A stretch of DNA of 64,000 nucleotides from Xiphydria camelus. Its lineage: Eukaryota > Arthropoda > Insecta > Hymenoptera > Xiphydriidae. The stretch covers positions 5,897,501-5,961,500 of the forward strand of contig OY783193.1 in NCBI GenBank assembly GCA_963678675.1. The letters are read 5' to 3'. A program made the position numbers and the translations under genes. Positions 12,501-25,084 of the stretch are shown here, one piece after another (position 1 is the stretch's first letter; each line of letters opens with the position of its first letter). The notes under the pieces are model-generated. The model searched no databases and was not told where the DNA came from. It saw only the letters and a program-made list of their open reading frames with translations.

Positions 12501-13423
12501 ACATAGGCCCCTCAAAATTGGCCTCCGATTACCGCGGCAAATAACGGTAATGAGGGACTACCCTTCTCGTCTAGGTATACTTATAAGACATTCAAAAAAA
12601 GTATCGTCATTCATCGCCGCACATCGACGACGCGATGGAATTAAAAATATTCCACGTATTGAATGCAAAAATGTGGAATTTTTTAAATAAAAATTGTGAC
12701 ATTTTGATTCTAATATCTACAGCAATTTTGTTCTAAACATGATCGAATTATTAAAAGTAATTTCGAAAATTTCATAGCTCGATATCGAGTGACAGGGTTC
12801 GCGTGAATTTTCAAATTCAAATTTATAATATGATATTTATCATGTATTGTCCCACATAACTTACTGGTATATATCCAGTGGAATTCTTCAAACACTGGCT
12901 TACCAAAAGTGGCTTGCAATGAATTTCAGAAAAATAATCAGACCCGTAAAATTTCAGGGCGTAATAAATATAAATACTCGCATCTCTCTCTCTCGCGCGG
13001 GCGATCGTCGCACTGGCATGAAAAAGCAAATGCCGGATTAGATTGTAGCGCTGATCACGTGACCACACGGTTGATTACGCGACCACGTGAAATATAACTT
13101 TCCAGTTTCGAACGGTAAATTCTCCCCGACGCTCATAAATATTTGGATTGAATCAAATGAAACTAGCAAATAATATAATAATCCTAGAAAATCATTTTAT
13201 TTGTCTAACTCTTTTCCCCGACTTTTCCATAATTCAGACAATTTGCTGACAGCCAATTACCCTGGCAATATAATTAATTAATTATGAATTTAAAGCACCT
13301 TTGAAACTTCTGATATCCTTTTTCCGAATTCTACACATATAACCTTATATCCCGAATTTTGAGTTACAGAAAAATAACAAAAGTAATAGTTATCAGAGAT
13401 CCGTGTTCACGCGTCTCTAACTA
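9559..13423. other. Intergenic, no gene seen
   Basis: Mixed AT-rich and CpG-rich DNA (CpG-rich at 10190-10650, 11090-11560 and 12050-12560). Short frames at 10098-10370 (+) and 11126-11497 (+) lack homology that I recognise, a signal peptide or splice partners. I see no RNA gene and no strong inverted repeat here. Confidence 0.45.
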
Positions 13424-13653
13424 CACGGAAAAAGATTAATCATAGCGTATACAAAGTTTGTGGTAAATTACGAAACAAGACCAATTTATTATTACAGTGA
13501 CTACAATTTTAATAAAAATTACAGTAAAATTTGTAGAAGTCGCAAACATTGCTGTGATATTTACTAACATTTTAGTTATCGTAATAATCAATTAGCCTTG
13601 TCCCAAAATTTACCACAGATTTTGTAAATGCTACAATTAATTTTTTTCCTAGG
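13424..13653. mobile_element. MITE with TACACGGAAAAAGATTAA-type termini
   Basis: The left tip TACACGGAAAAAGATTAA is mirrored by the right tip TTAATTTTTTTCCTAGGTA, and the next inner block TTTGTGGTAAATTACG is mirrored by AATTTACCACAGATTTT. This gives arms of about 45 bp around an AT-rich centre. The tips resemble the ACGGAGAAAAAGGATTA tips of the elements at 1112 and 33349, so they may be related families. No coding capacity. Confidence 0.6.
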
Positions 13654-14712
13654 TACCCCATCGCGGCAAGAACTATAAAAATCGATCTTCACAGTCATCG
13701 TGACTGCAATAAATCGACAGAGGGTGCGAGAACGCGTTCTTAAACCGCTGTGGAAACGCCTGCCTGATACGATTTTAATACCACGTTTCCCTCTCAAACG
13801 ACTTGCGTCACCACGTGGCAACCGTCGTCGTCGTCGTCGTCGTCATCATCGTCAGACGGTGAGGCGAATGGATCCAAGTATCCGCGGTAATGGCGAAAAG
13901 GGGTCCCATTACGCCCCCTCGGATTTCATTGTCCTCGCGGAGTAATAGCTTCTAATCGCGGGAATTAGCGTTTTTAATATCGCCACCCGCGCCGTCCTTC
14001 CGGTTAGGTATCGCCGCGGCAAAGTGCGAGGAGGAGCGCGCGCGTACGTCTTACGTTCAACCCCGGTACATCGCCACCAACCTTCCCACCCCTGCGCGCG
14101 CGCGGCTCATCCAAAGCTAAAAGGATTCGGCGATAAACAACGGCGAGTCTCGAAATTACGCGCGGAGGGCGTCGCAATCTGCATAAAAATCCCCTATAGC
14201 GGTGCGCCCGAACTGGGGTGGCCGATGGATTAGCGATGTACCGGCGAGGAGAAAAAACGGGGCAGCATCACTTTTTTTTTTCCTCGGTACAACGCAGATG
14301 CTGTCGTTTTAATTTTAATACCTCGAGCGGTATATATGTATACTTGAGTGTAGGTATCCACGTGACTCTGCGTATATGTATACGTATGTATAGCTTCTCT
14401 TCCGACGTGTTTTTGCTCCCTCGCGTTACCGAGTAGTCTATGGTACTTATACGAGATTCTATGTACGCGGCGAAGGTACGTATGCGCGTCTAACCAATAG
14501 CTGCAATTTTCTCGCGAGTACCGATCTGGCCGGGATATCCGCGAGAACGTTAGAAAAAGTGATCGTTTAAGATCTCGTGTTCGTCATTTTTGTAAACGAT
14601 TCTTAATTGTTTTACATTTTGATAACGGTCGGCAATCAGTAACGAATCATTAGAGTTGTCGTTATTATTTAAGTACCTGATTAGATATTAGTGCTATTCG
14701 TCAGATAATACA
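13654..14712. other. Intergenic, CpG-rich block with CGT trinucleotide run
   Basis: Positions 13780-14560 are CpG-rich and include a (CGT)n run at about 13826-13848. No frame with gene features is visible. Composition resembles the other CpG-rich blocks of the left half of the window. Confidence 0.45.
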
Positions 14713-14963
14713 CACGGAGAAAATTAAACAGTAATGATTACAGGATCAAGCCATGGTTTTCTTCGTGCAAGAAAATATTTGACAGGCTCGAGTACCTAAT
14801 CGTTTTCTTACACAGAAAGAATATCTTGTTTCCACGACGGTGTTCTTGAATCAAGTATGTAAATTCTTCAATCAAGAATTGTGTATTCTTGAAAATTGCT
14901 AAGATTATTTGTTCTTGATTCAAGAAACATTTTTTTACTTTAGCAATTAATTCTCCCAATATA
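14713..14963 (+). mobile_element. Family A MITE (copy at 14.7 kb)
   Basis: It contains GATCAAGCCATGGTTTTCTT, AATATTTGACAGGCTCGAGT and TTCTTGATTCAAGAAAC, the diagnostic blocks of family A in the usual order. It ends TAGCAATTAATTCTCCCAAT. Tips have diverged, so the exact ends are uncertain by about 10 bp. The minus-strand frame across it is a by-product of the repeat. Confidence 0.6.
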
Positions 14964-16070
14964 CTAACTATTCTTGCATAGTAATCGTTATTATTCAATG
15001 TTCTCCATGTAAAGCTTCAAGAAACTTGGAACTGAAAATTTACTCTATCGAAAAATTCTGCCAAGTAAACTTGGAGAGTATCGAATAAAAAAACACTTTT
15101 AGAGCACTGCAATTTTTTGTTCTTCCACAGTACCTACACATAGGTATCTATATTTTTATCGTTCTGTCTATAGATAACCATAAATATATCATCGATAATT
15201 CACCCTTTAGTTTCGTCCATGCAACGTAAAGCGAGAGTAACTTTTCAAATGCCAAACGAAAACCCGTCTAATCATCTTCTCGGTTCGACTTAATCTCCCC
15301 TCTCTTTCTCTCTCGCTGGCGCTCCAATCAACTCTGTCCCTCACCGTCCCTTTACATTATTCTGTCCAGAAGCAAGAATCCGAGAACAAAGTGGCCCGGG
15401 ACGACTTGCAAGAAGTACGGGTTACTCCGGGTAAGTGTATCTAATTACCCTGGCGTTTACGTCAACGTTTACAGTGATTTACGGCAAAATTGTAGCGGCG
15501 ACCTTCGCTCGAGATGAGAGCTAAGCGGTTCTCGGCTAAAAACTCTGAAAGATTCGGTCATTTATCATGGCGGCGTCCCGAGGTGCCCCGAGCCCGCCGA
15601 GGGGAATGAAAAGGGGAGGAATATAATCCGCCGGACAGACTAATCGCGGACTAACTATCCACATATTATCCGGAATAATTCCACGTTATAAGAGAATACC
15701 GCGACTGCGCGCCCTTATCCTTCGCGCTCCTTGCTGCAAATTCGCATCGCGACGATGAAACTTACAAGTACCATCGAGCAATTCGACGATGATATAATTA
15801 ATCTCTTTAATTGCAGTTTGCTACTCGAATAATATGCTGTCCTTGTTATTAAAATGCCCGAATTTATTAAGAGAGCGATGAACTCCCATGTGAAAATATG
15901 GATTAAAAATATCTCGAAAACTTGATAAAATTGCTTAGTCGTTGATTAAAAAATATCAGTATTTTATATCAGTCATACATTGATAAAACGATATATTCAA
16001 GAATATATAAATCACATCTGGCACATCGTGTTATAAAACGAGCAAGGATAATGTACGATTACTAATAGAG
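14964..16070. other. Intergenic, no gene seen
   Basis: AT-rich DNA with a moderately CpG-rich part at 15380-15760. I see no credible gene, RNA or inverted repeat. Confidence 0.45.
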
Positions 16071-16600
16071 CACTGAGAAACATAACCGGGTCAATCTAAC
16101 CAAAATCCTGGAGACAAAGACCAAACCGTTTGGTGAAATATGGATCCTCTCCATCTATTTGATTTGACTGACAATTTTCTGGTTAGAATAACTAGACGTG
16201 TAGTTAGAACTACTAAACATATGAAGGGGTTCTTTCAAAAACAGCATTTGTCAAAAAAATTAATTTTTGTAGCATTGATAGTAATGCCTACTCTTTCATT
16301 ATATCTAACCGTATACGATTTAATTCTCCCAAGAACTAAACTAATATTAATATAGTTTTATAACTATTGCCGAAACTTGCTTTTTATATCATACATTCTT
16401 AGGAAGATAAGTGGTTTTTTCTTGTCCTCGAAAATTTCATTTTTTTGATAAATACTGTTTTTGAAAGAAACCCTTCATATAGTCAAAATAACTAAATATA
16501 TGGCTCAACTTACTAGTATTTTGATTAAAATAACTAAACTCGTTTAATCAGATTTGTTTTATCATTTTAAGCAAGTTATTTTTCTTTATTTTTACACAGT
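16071..16600 (-). mobile_element. Family B MITE, inverted copy, split by a nested element
   Basis: The left tip CACTGAGAAACATAACCG is followed by the reverse complements of the family B blocks (CCAAAATCCTGGAGACAAAG, CCAAACCGTTTGGTGAAATA, GGTTAGAATAACTAGACG). The right end TTATTTTTACACAGT closes the element. It is interrupted at 16222-16477 by another element; the two halves together give a family B unit of about 270 bp. Confidence 0.65.
16222..16477. mobile_element. 256-bp MITE nested in family B, 24-bp inverted termini
   Basis: The left end TGAAGGGGTTCTTTCAAAAA continues to CAG; the right end (16454-16477) is its reverse complement with a single mismatch over about 24 bp. TA flanks both sides (16220-16221 and 16478-16479). 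The interior is AT-rich and non-coding. The terminal match and clean TA duplication point to recent Tc1/mariner-type insertion into an older family B copy. Confidence 0.8.
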
Positions 16601-16952
16601 AAAAAATTTTCTATTATCCAATTTGATTATGAAAATTAATATACTCCATTTATAAAATTTATAAGCGAAATTTCATATGGAAATATATTAATTTTCGTAA
16701 TTACGGAGTACATCGATTTTAGTAATCGCGTATTGGAAAAAAAGCTTTATATAAATGTATATTAAATACATACATTTTTTTACAGTGTATCTTATACCGA
16801 ATCGGTATTTTAAATTCAGGCATACTAATCTGACGCTTTGACTACATAGGTACCTATGTACATATATATCAGCCCTATAGCTATACTAATGTGGATATTG
16901 GATCACATTCGCTGCAATGCTTCACTCGACGCGAATATTTAACGTCTCTACA

Positions 16953-17286
16953 TACAGAGTAATTCTCAGGATGCGAACCATAGGCCAGTGTGCTATATAG
17001 CGCTCTGGAGGCTATAGGCGATTAAACACTACTGGACACGGCCTGCACCTCCATAATTGATTGTGACGACATGCAAGCAGCGTCCACCAACCGTATCAGG
17101 AGAAGGTTCCTAGTGTCTGATCGCCTGACTCAGACACCAAGGACCTTCTTTCGAAACGATTGCCGAGTACTGCACGTCATCGCAGCCAATCGTACAGCGT
17201 CTTCGGACCAACAGCGTACATCCTGTAATCTGCAAAACGCCACATAGCCTACTGTCCTATGACTTCCATCCTGAGAATCGCTCTAT
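16953..17286. mobile_element. Fold-back element with inner hairpin
   Basis: The left arm TACAGAGTAATTCTCAGG, continuing ATGCGAACCATAGGCCAGTG, is mirrored by the right arm …CTATGACTTCCATCCTGAG and AATCGCTCTATA, with arms of about 45 bp and several mismatches. In the middle, 17105-17149 forms a separate hairpin (GGTTCCTAGTGTCTGA versus TCAGACACCAAGGACC). It is immediately followed by a second fold-back element at 17284. Confidence 0.6.
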
Positions 17287-17681
17287 ACAGACTGGACCAG
17301 AAATGCTGTCCTAAAAGTAGATTGAAATAAAAATAGGAAGAAATTATTAGATGCAACCCCGGCACTTCTCAGAAAATTAGAGGAGGAATGTAAGTTTTTG
17401 AGCAAGCATCGGTAGCAACGATACGAAATATGATTCAACCACTTCAAATAATTTTCATCCACTCAGATTTTAATATTGGAGATCCGTAAGGCTCGGACCT
17501 CGTTTCTCAGACTTATCACCTGAAAGTGCTGAAACACACTTTTTATCGCTGCTACCGATGCTTGGTCAAAAAGTTACACCCCTTCTCTAATCCTCTGAGA
17601 AGTGCCAATTGTATCTAATGATTCCTTCCTATCTTTATATCAATCTACTTTCAGGGCAGCATTTCTGGTCCAGTCTATATA
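17284..17681. mobile_element. Fold-back element adjoining the previous one
   Basis: The left arm (TACAGACTGGACCAGAAATG, CTGTCCTAAAAGTAGATTGA, ACTTCTCAGA, CAAGCATCGGTAGCA) is mirrored in the right arm (TGCTACCGATGCTTG, TCTGAGAAGTGCCA, TCAATCTACTTTCAGGGCAG, CATTTCTGGTCCAGTCTATA). Arms are about 150 bp around a centre near 17480. The plus-strand frame starting at 17602 begins inside the right arm and is not taken as a gene. Confidence 0.7.
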
Positions 17682-19527
17682 TGTATGTATAAATGCTCTT
17701 ACGCTGCCCTCGCGAGAGGTATCCGTCTCTCCCCAATTTCAGCGACTCCCGAACACCCGAAAATCGCGATCCCCTGTATCACGATCGCGACGAAGGAACG
17801 ACGCGTCGTCTACGCACCGCTCCGCGTTCCGCACCTACATTCGTGTCGGGGGTATGCACGTAACGCCTCCAAATTACAGAGTGCCAGGATCCATCCATCA
17901 CGAGGTCCGTAGGACCCAGGACCCGGGAACCGCCCCGGCGTTTAAGTCGTTAGCAATTTCCTGCACACGGGACTATTTTCGGGCCCAAATTCCATATGGT
18001 ACGATAATGCCCGATATATACGGGGTTGGACGCCGCGTATAATGGGCTCACCCTTTTTCCCCGGCAATTCAGAAAATCGATCGGTCGATTTTTGGGTAAT
18101 CCTTTTCGGTGTTCTCTTTGTAATCGCAGGGCCTGACATTTGACCCGTACACTGTTAAAAGCATTTGTTAATTTACTATACATTTTTTTCTATACAAATG
18201 TATTATAAAATTGCAAGTCAAGGACAGTAATGTGAATCGCTGAATTATTTCTAATTTCAAAAAGAGTTTTGATTTTTATAGTTTTTGCTGGAAAGATGTA
18301 TCAAACTTGGTATATTTGAAGTTGTTTTGTGGTAAATTTAAATCAAATTTGTAGTAATTTTAATGGATAAGCTTGTATGATAAAAACTTCATAAGAGGAA
18401 CATGAAGTTTATTACAAAAACTGTTCACAGAGTGTACGTACATAGGTACCTTGTATTGGAATCTGCTTCGTAATAAATGAACGGATCGTAATTATTGTAT
18501 TATAAATAACAGTACAATTTGTTGATAAAACGACTCAAATTTGGAGGCGTCATGTAAAAATTTTGATGCGAAATGAGGATGCTCTTTGTATGTACATATA
18601 CACAAATATCGATAGTCATATGTTGGAATTTACGCGACCGCTGTACCCCTACAGAAATTACTACTAATTGTCCTATATGCAACACTGCAGATATTCAGAG
18701 CAGGAAGTTCGAAAAATCAATTAATTCCAATCGCGAGTTAAATGGAAATCGCAAGCATGCCCCCTTCCTCCTTATCTAACCTCCTTTCCCGGTACAGATA
18801 GATTATGATTAAATCGTTCGTCGCAAAAAAAAAATAAATATTTCAGAGTAATAATTACCAAACTCGCCCCTATATTTCCTCCGCTGGAGAGAATTTGCAC
18901 TATACGAGTACACACGACAGACAATTTCAGCAAATACGTTATTGGGTATAACGCTGATATAAAAACGAGAGACTACATACGTTTAGGAATTATACTTTTC
19001 CTTTTATACCGCGTCCCGCTATACGGGAGTTTCTCTGGTGCGGCAGACAAATATTGTTTGTCACTTCGAAGAAAATGTTCGGTTCACGTGATCAAATCAA
19101 TATCTAAATTCATTGTTCACGCAGTAAGAGAGACGCATAAGACAAGTTTAGACTAACGAGGAAACGAATTACAAGTTCATTCCTGTTAGATTGAAAGTAT
19201 TGTTTTAGAGGTAGGTATGTATGGTAAATACTTACCACACACTAGCCTATTGTCATCTATGTTCTGGTGCACACCGAAAACAAATGCATTCGCGAGTTTC
19301 AAACAACTGAGATCCCAAATTTAATACCGTATAAATAAAGAAGAAACGATATAATAAGAAGACTTTTACTTTCGAGAAAGAAACTCTGTTTCAATGAAAT
19401 TTTTTACGGCGTTATAACGAACTAGCTGGCCAAACTCACCGGTAGTTTCAACTGTGTGGCAGCACTTGACAGAACCCAAATGGCTATGTTCAGTTACTAC
19501 TATTACCGACAGTTGCAGGGACCTTGA
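17682..19527. other. Intergenic, no gene seen
   Basis: A short CpG-rich segment at 17700-18120 is followed by AT-rich DNA. No frame shows a signal peptide, a domain or splice partners, and I see no strong repeat. Confidence 0.45.
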
Positions 19528-19668
19528 AATTTACCTACCTTCGGTCGGGCTTGGTCGGTACTTGAGTCATTTACCTACAATGCGGGGTACCGACTCGACT
19601 TCTACCGGTAAAAAATGACTCGAGTACCGACCAAGCCTATCCGAAGGTAACTTTCAAACTGGCCAGTA
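19528..19668. repeat. Inverted repeat (hairpin), about 45-bp arms
   Basis: The left arm TGAAATTTACCTACCTTCGG, TCGGGCTTGGTCGGTACTTG, AGTCATTT is mirrored by AAATGACTCGAGTACCGACC, AAGCCTATCCGAAGGTAA, CTTTCA. The loop at about 19576-19610 holds a further partial mirror (ACCTACAATGCGGGGTACC). Outer copies of CTGGCCA at 19426 and 19672 suggest it may be the core of a larger element. Function unknown. Confidence 0.6.
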
Positions 19669-19703
19669 CAGAGACGGGCATACGGTACGGTACCTAGGTA
19701 GAG

Positions 19704-20370
19704 ATGTCGAATATTTTAAATACTATTACAGAGATGAATAAAGTTATATCAATTAATTTAGATAAAAATGAAGATCGACCAAAGAAAATGCACGTCTACT
19801 TGCATGTACATGTAGGGATGCACGCACATTCATGAGCTTTAATCAAAGACTCTCGCATTAACAGAATTTAAAATTAAATATAATAAAATCACACACACAC
19901 ACAGTGCGCGTATAATTAATAATTGACTATTTCACATATAATTTGAATATAACTATAAAATAGTACCTATTAACTGAAAAAGAATGAATACCGAAATGTC
20001 GAATATATTGAATACTATTGTAGACAAATACATCTATGCGAATTAATTTAGATAAAAATGAAAATCGATCGATAAACGTGTACGGCTACTTTTTTCAACT
20101 CAGCTCTGATCAAAGACTCTTGCGTTAGCAGAATTCAAAATTAAATAAGTAATAAAATCAGTGCGCGCGCGTATACTTAATAATTGACTGTTTGATTTAA
20201 TTCAAAAAGAAGTGTAAAATAGTTTTATTTCGAGAAGAATCAATACCGAAAATATTGAATATACTTTGAATACTATTAGGTATAGGTAATAAATAAAGTT
20301 ATATGAATCAATTTAAATAAAAATAAAGATCGATCGATATACATGCACGCCTGCTTGCGAGAAACATATT
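19704..20370 (+). repeat. Degenerate tandem repeat, three units of about 245-290 bp
   Basis: Three head-to-tail units begin near 19704, 19993 and 20240. Each carries TCGAATATNTTNAATACTAT-like text followed by AATTAATTTAGATAAAAATG and then GATCGATCGATA-like text. Each unit also contains TCAAAGACTCTTGCGTTAGCAG- or ACTTAATAATTGACT-type blocks, most clearly in units 1 and 2. Units are visibly diverged, so the array is old. No coding capacity. Confidence 0.6.
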
Positions 20371-21565
20371 CATGATAATATTAGAAAGGAAAAAAGGATA
20401 CATACAATACCGAAATATAAGATTCACTTCGGAATCCAAGATCATGGTCATCATCACATCGTCATCAATTGAGAGATAATTCCAAATATAGCCATTTTTC
20501 ATTAATCCAATATAAATCCAACATCCTCGACTTATCGATTAATCCTCAATTGAATTCGCTGAAAATAAGGTGCTACCCTGAAAACTTGCAGCGAGACCGA
20601 TGAGTAGAGTGAAAAAATGACGAGCTGCGAACGACGTTTCTCGACGAACTAGCATCATCGGAGAAACGTTCGTTAACGACTCCTTCGATTTCTCAAAGAA
20701 ATACGTAGCCAAGTAACGATCGACATTTGTGGGCATTTCTTAACACCAAATGCAATTGCAACAGAAAACGAGCCACTTTCAATTACACACGCGTTGAAAA
20801 GTTAAGGTATAATCCACGCGGGGGGTATACTGTAATAATATTTTATGATTACAAAGAATTAAAGAACGTGTTAATGAAAGTCTTGTTAAATAATCAAAGG
20901 CAATTAAACGTGGTTGAGAAATTCGATAGATTTCTAATCAAATATAAATGCTACCATCTCGAATTCAAACGGAATGCTACGTATTTCTTGGCACAGATAA
21001 GGATCTCCCGTTCGATATATTATATTCATGCTCTCTTGTAAAACTTTAATTTAGACAAACACAAGGAAAGCAATGGAGTGATAACTCTGGAAACTGATGA
21101 AGCATCAAAATCAGATCCGACGACTCAAAATACTTGGAAATCTGAACGTGAGATCCCTGAATTAACAAAAAATGAAATAGCATACGAATGACAATGTGCA
21201 CGGTGACGATATAATACAAATGCGATACACAAATGAATTCTCCTCTTCGGCGAATCGCCTCTTCGAGCAAAGCTCCCGATGACGTGTAGAATTTATTTTC
21301 AGGCTCGAACATTCCCTATCAACGAAAGTCTCACGCGGATGAATAAAAACGCCATTCCACGTCAATCGATCGAATGGGCCCTTCAAATGCGAATCAATGA
21401 AAACTCCCACCGACTCCCAGTTATAAAAATACAAGACTGGAGATTTCTCAGTCATAAAACTGAGAAGCAGTGGCTATTCAGCGATTTCCAGCGTTTTTCA
21501 CTGATTCCGTTTCAAAGAGAGCATCGATTGAAATCAAATGGAAATTCGTGTCCATCCGTGCGACG
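20371..21565. other. Intergenic, no gene seen
   Basis: AT-rich sequence. Frames at 20727-21041 (+) and 21046-21455 (-) are open by chance in my judgement: composition is irregular, there is no recognised domain, and no plausible splice partners lie nearby. Confidence 0.4.
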
Positions 21566-21923
21566 CACTGAGAAAAAAAATGGCTAAATAAATTTAGTTG
21601 GTTCGAATTATTTCAAGCAATGAAATATTTTTCAAATTTATATAATCCAATGCCCATTCATTCGCAACTGATGTATCATTCTGAGTAGATATTTAGTTGC
21701 TATAACTCAACATATTTAGTTACTCATATATGACTATTTTTGTACAATTGGAAAAATTAGGCATTTTCTTCGCGTGATTAATATCTATACTCACATCGAT
21801 TATACTTGCTTTGAATAAACGAATATCGAATTAAATACAATTTTCTTAGTTCAAATGAATATATTATCATTTCGACTAATTTAAAGACAACTTGATCTTT
21901 TAACCACATTTTTTTTCTCAGTG
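21566..21923. mobile_element. MITE with CACTGAGAAAAAAAATGG termini (family B relative)
   Basis: The left tip CACTGAGAAAAAAAATGG is mirrored by the right tip CCACATTTTTTTTCTCAGTG ending at 21923, a near-perfect inverted pair of about 18 bp. Inside, motifs such as ATTTAGTTGCTATAACTCAA recall family B. The CACTGAGAAA tip equals the left tip of the copy at 16071. The interior has no frame. Confidence 0.65.
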
Positions 21924-24900
21924 CGCTTCGAATTATTTTGGTCCACCTTCGATTTCGACGAATCTGCGGAGACTCATCGAGATCGAAGTACAGACCCTTT
22001 ACGAAACTATCTCGCGAGCTAAGTAAGTCACTAGCCCAAACGACGACCTGCGATTCGCTGAATCGCAGTCCGTAGTCGTCTGTGCACATTTGATCGAATC
22101 TTCGAGCCTTTTATTCACTGCCACACTTCTTACTTCATTTTGAAATCTCCTCGGTCCGCCTTCGATCTACACGAATCTCTAAAGATTCATAAAGATGAAG
22201 AACGGACATTATGAGGGATTTCCTTGCCGAGTAAATAAGCTCGAACGACGATCTGCGATCGTCAGAATCGCAGCTCGGAATTGTTCGAGCCAATTAACTT
22301 CAAGCCTTTTTTCGCGGTCACTTCGTGCACTTCAAAAAACACTTCGACGACTTAAATATTTCATTTTCGCGTGCGTCCGGGTCTAGAACCGCGGGCGCTT
22401 GCATTCGAATCCCGGATCCGGAAGAGCTTTCGCGCGTTATTCCGCGAAGGAACTTCCGGCCGGCCCTGCCTACTTAAAACTAGACACACACATTCGCTCC
22501 GAAAGACTATCCTACCTCCCTAGGCTATATTTAAAAAGATGCAACACATTCTCGCCAATACAATCATTCCACGAATTACATTCATTCCACCCCGGTGCAA
22601 GGGCCTACACTAGGGATTACGTCCCGGGACGTATCCGTCACCGGAGCTTGATCTACCTTTCATAATAAACCATACTTGAGTAATGTACACTTACTGTTTG
22701 CGAAAGCTGAAAAAATATTTCATGAATATGATTAACAGTTGATTCATCTAAACGGGCTAAGGACTCTATTGAATTGTAGTATATGTATGTTTTGTATAAA
22801 AATGTTGGAATGTTCAAGTAAAAAGGAAGAAAAAAGAAATGCTCATCTCAAAACTCTAATTTCAAACAGCTAATACAATAATGCAAGAATATTCAACAAT
22901 ATATATTTTAATTGTAATAATAATTATTCGATTTAATATTGAAAACCCTGAGGCGTTCTCCGAGTAGAAGTAAAAATACTAAATAAAGACTTCTCGCAAA
23001 CTCGCATGAAACGCTTACTTCGACGCGGTGAACGACCTGACGCGCAAACTCTCATTGTTCCTCGATAAAATTCAATTCGACGAGTATCTCTGACAACCTG
23101 AATGGCGAGAGGAAATTTTTGTCAGCGAAGTCGGAGGGTCATCCGACTTCAAAACTAATTACGCGAGATCCAGAAAAATTTCTACCGAATATCGCGAAGG
23201 AAACAATGAGAGGCTAAACCTGAAATTATTGAAAGCATAGCGAGAAAGTCACGAGCCGAAACCGGTGAAGGCTTCGACTCGTGGTCACCGTGCACAGTTG
23301 TCGAAAGGAATGAAAATTACAACCAGTTTTCGGTGTCGGTTCGGACCAATCGTCCTGCGACATGATCGAAAACCGGAGGGACTCAAAGACATATGAACCC
23401 CTCTGCGTGATTCCCTTCGTCGAGGCGATGGCGGCTTACTGACATCTTCTTGCACTGCCCCCGGAGATCCCTCCACATAGGCCTATTCCACGAAAATCGG
23501 CTAATCAAATGCTTGAATTTATTCATTACGATTTGTACGAAACGGACTACCGATTTAACGTGAAATAGGCCTACTCTAGGAGACCGGCGGGACTTACGGC
23601 GGCCTCTTCTTTGAAGTCATCTGCTTCAGCCCCACATTTTGCATCCAACCATCCCTTTAAAAAAGACTACGAATCTTCGAGGGCTATTCACGATGATTAC
23701 TGATCTCGTCGGACGATCGAGACCTTTTGGTAAAAATAAAGAATGGAACGTATTAGCGCGAATGCCAATGGCAAGGACTTCGCAGTCCCTATTTATTTCA
23801 TTTTAGGGGAAATAAGGGAAATTTTGATAAAAAAGGAGATCTTCGAGAAATTGGAAACGTCGAGTGATTTTGAGAGATAACGATTTTTAAGATATACATA
23901 TAATGAAATACTAATTTTTATTCAATGAAGGAAGAATGTTTTTGTAACTTAAAAATTTATATCTCATGTTATATTGTAACTTAAATTTGAGTATCACAAT
24001 GTGATTTAAGATGCTACATACACTTAGTTTGGTCCAAAAAATCGATTTTTCAAAAGTGTTTTTATTTAATAGTAGAAAACAAAGACTACATATTCCAAAA
24101 AATTTGAATCAAAAATTCGCAAAAGTGACCGAGTTACAAGTGTTTATATACCTGACCTAGCGTTTTCAGGTCCGGTCTACCTGAAACTTCAAACGCTGTT
24201 TTCTCACAATTACTTTTTCAAATGCGGTGCCAAATATATTTCAAAGACTACTGAACCGATTTTAATGTAAATTATCTCAATCGCTTTATAAAGATTTTAT
24301 CTCGTCCCTGACACTCATAAAAAAATTTTTGAATTAATACTTTTTTCTTGGCAATCACAAAACCAGGACGAAATTACTTGAAAAATCACACTCGTAATTT
24401 AAACTGTTGTAAAATTGTTAATTATAAATATTTCTCAAAACCACTGGTTACAAGAACGAGATTGAACCTTTTAGTTTAAGAATTTTCGTCATTTTTTGCT
24501 TTCAGATGAAATCCGAACGAGAATTTTTTGGCACCGTAAAAGCCTTTCATAATACACCTTGCCGGATTCAATGGCCAATAACTTTTAAACAATACAATAT
24601 TTTTAAGTTTTTCTTTTCGATAAATTTTGTTAAAAGTGTATTTGTATTAACATTTTATAAATGAGTGTTAAATAAATGAAATATGTGAAAAAAAAATTAT
24701 TGAAAGTAATACTTTTTTCAGGCCGTCTAGGTGTATATAGCACCTTAAGAAAAAGAAATCACCTGTTGAATCGAGTTTCTGATCAGAAACATCAATTCAG
24801 CTGGGTTGTTATATTTTAAACGAAATATTGATGCAGGTAGATAAAGTAGGAGTTGTAATAGCAACAAAAATTGACCATTAGGACTCATTCACGTAATATA

Positions 24901-25084
24901 AAACGATGTAATGACAAATTCAATTGAAAAGCTGAATGATAAACGGTTTCAGAGGAAAAATATCAAACTATAGGGGAAAAGCGGGAAAATCGAGAGTTTT
25001 CGAGTGAACAGGGGGAAGTTTGAAAAAATAGAGGGATAAGAGAGAATTCTTGTAATATAAAAAAGGTATAGATCCATTATATAA
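21924..25084. other. Intergenic, no gene seen
   Basis: At 21935-22090 and 22148-22280 there are two diverged direct copies of a segment (TTCGATTTCGACGAATCT / TTCGATCTACACGAATCT, then AAGATGAAG- and CGACGATCTGCGAT-type text). The rest is AT-rich (23.7-25.0 kb) with no supported gene. The frame at 22195-22386 spans the second copy and is not convincing. Confidence 0.4.

Noticed and set aside
17602..18042. 146-codon plus-strand frame
   Set aside because: It begins inside the right arm of a fold-back element and shows no domain or splice context.
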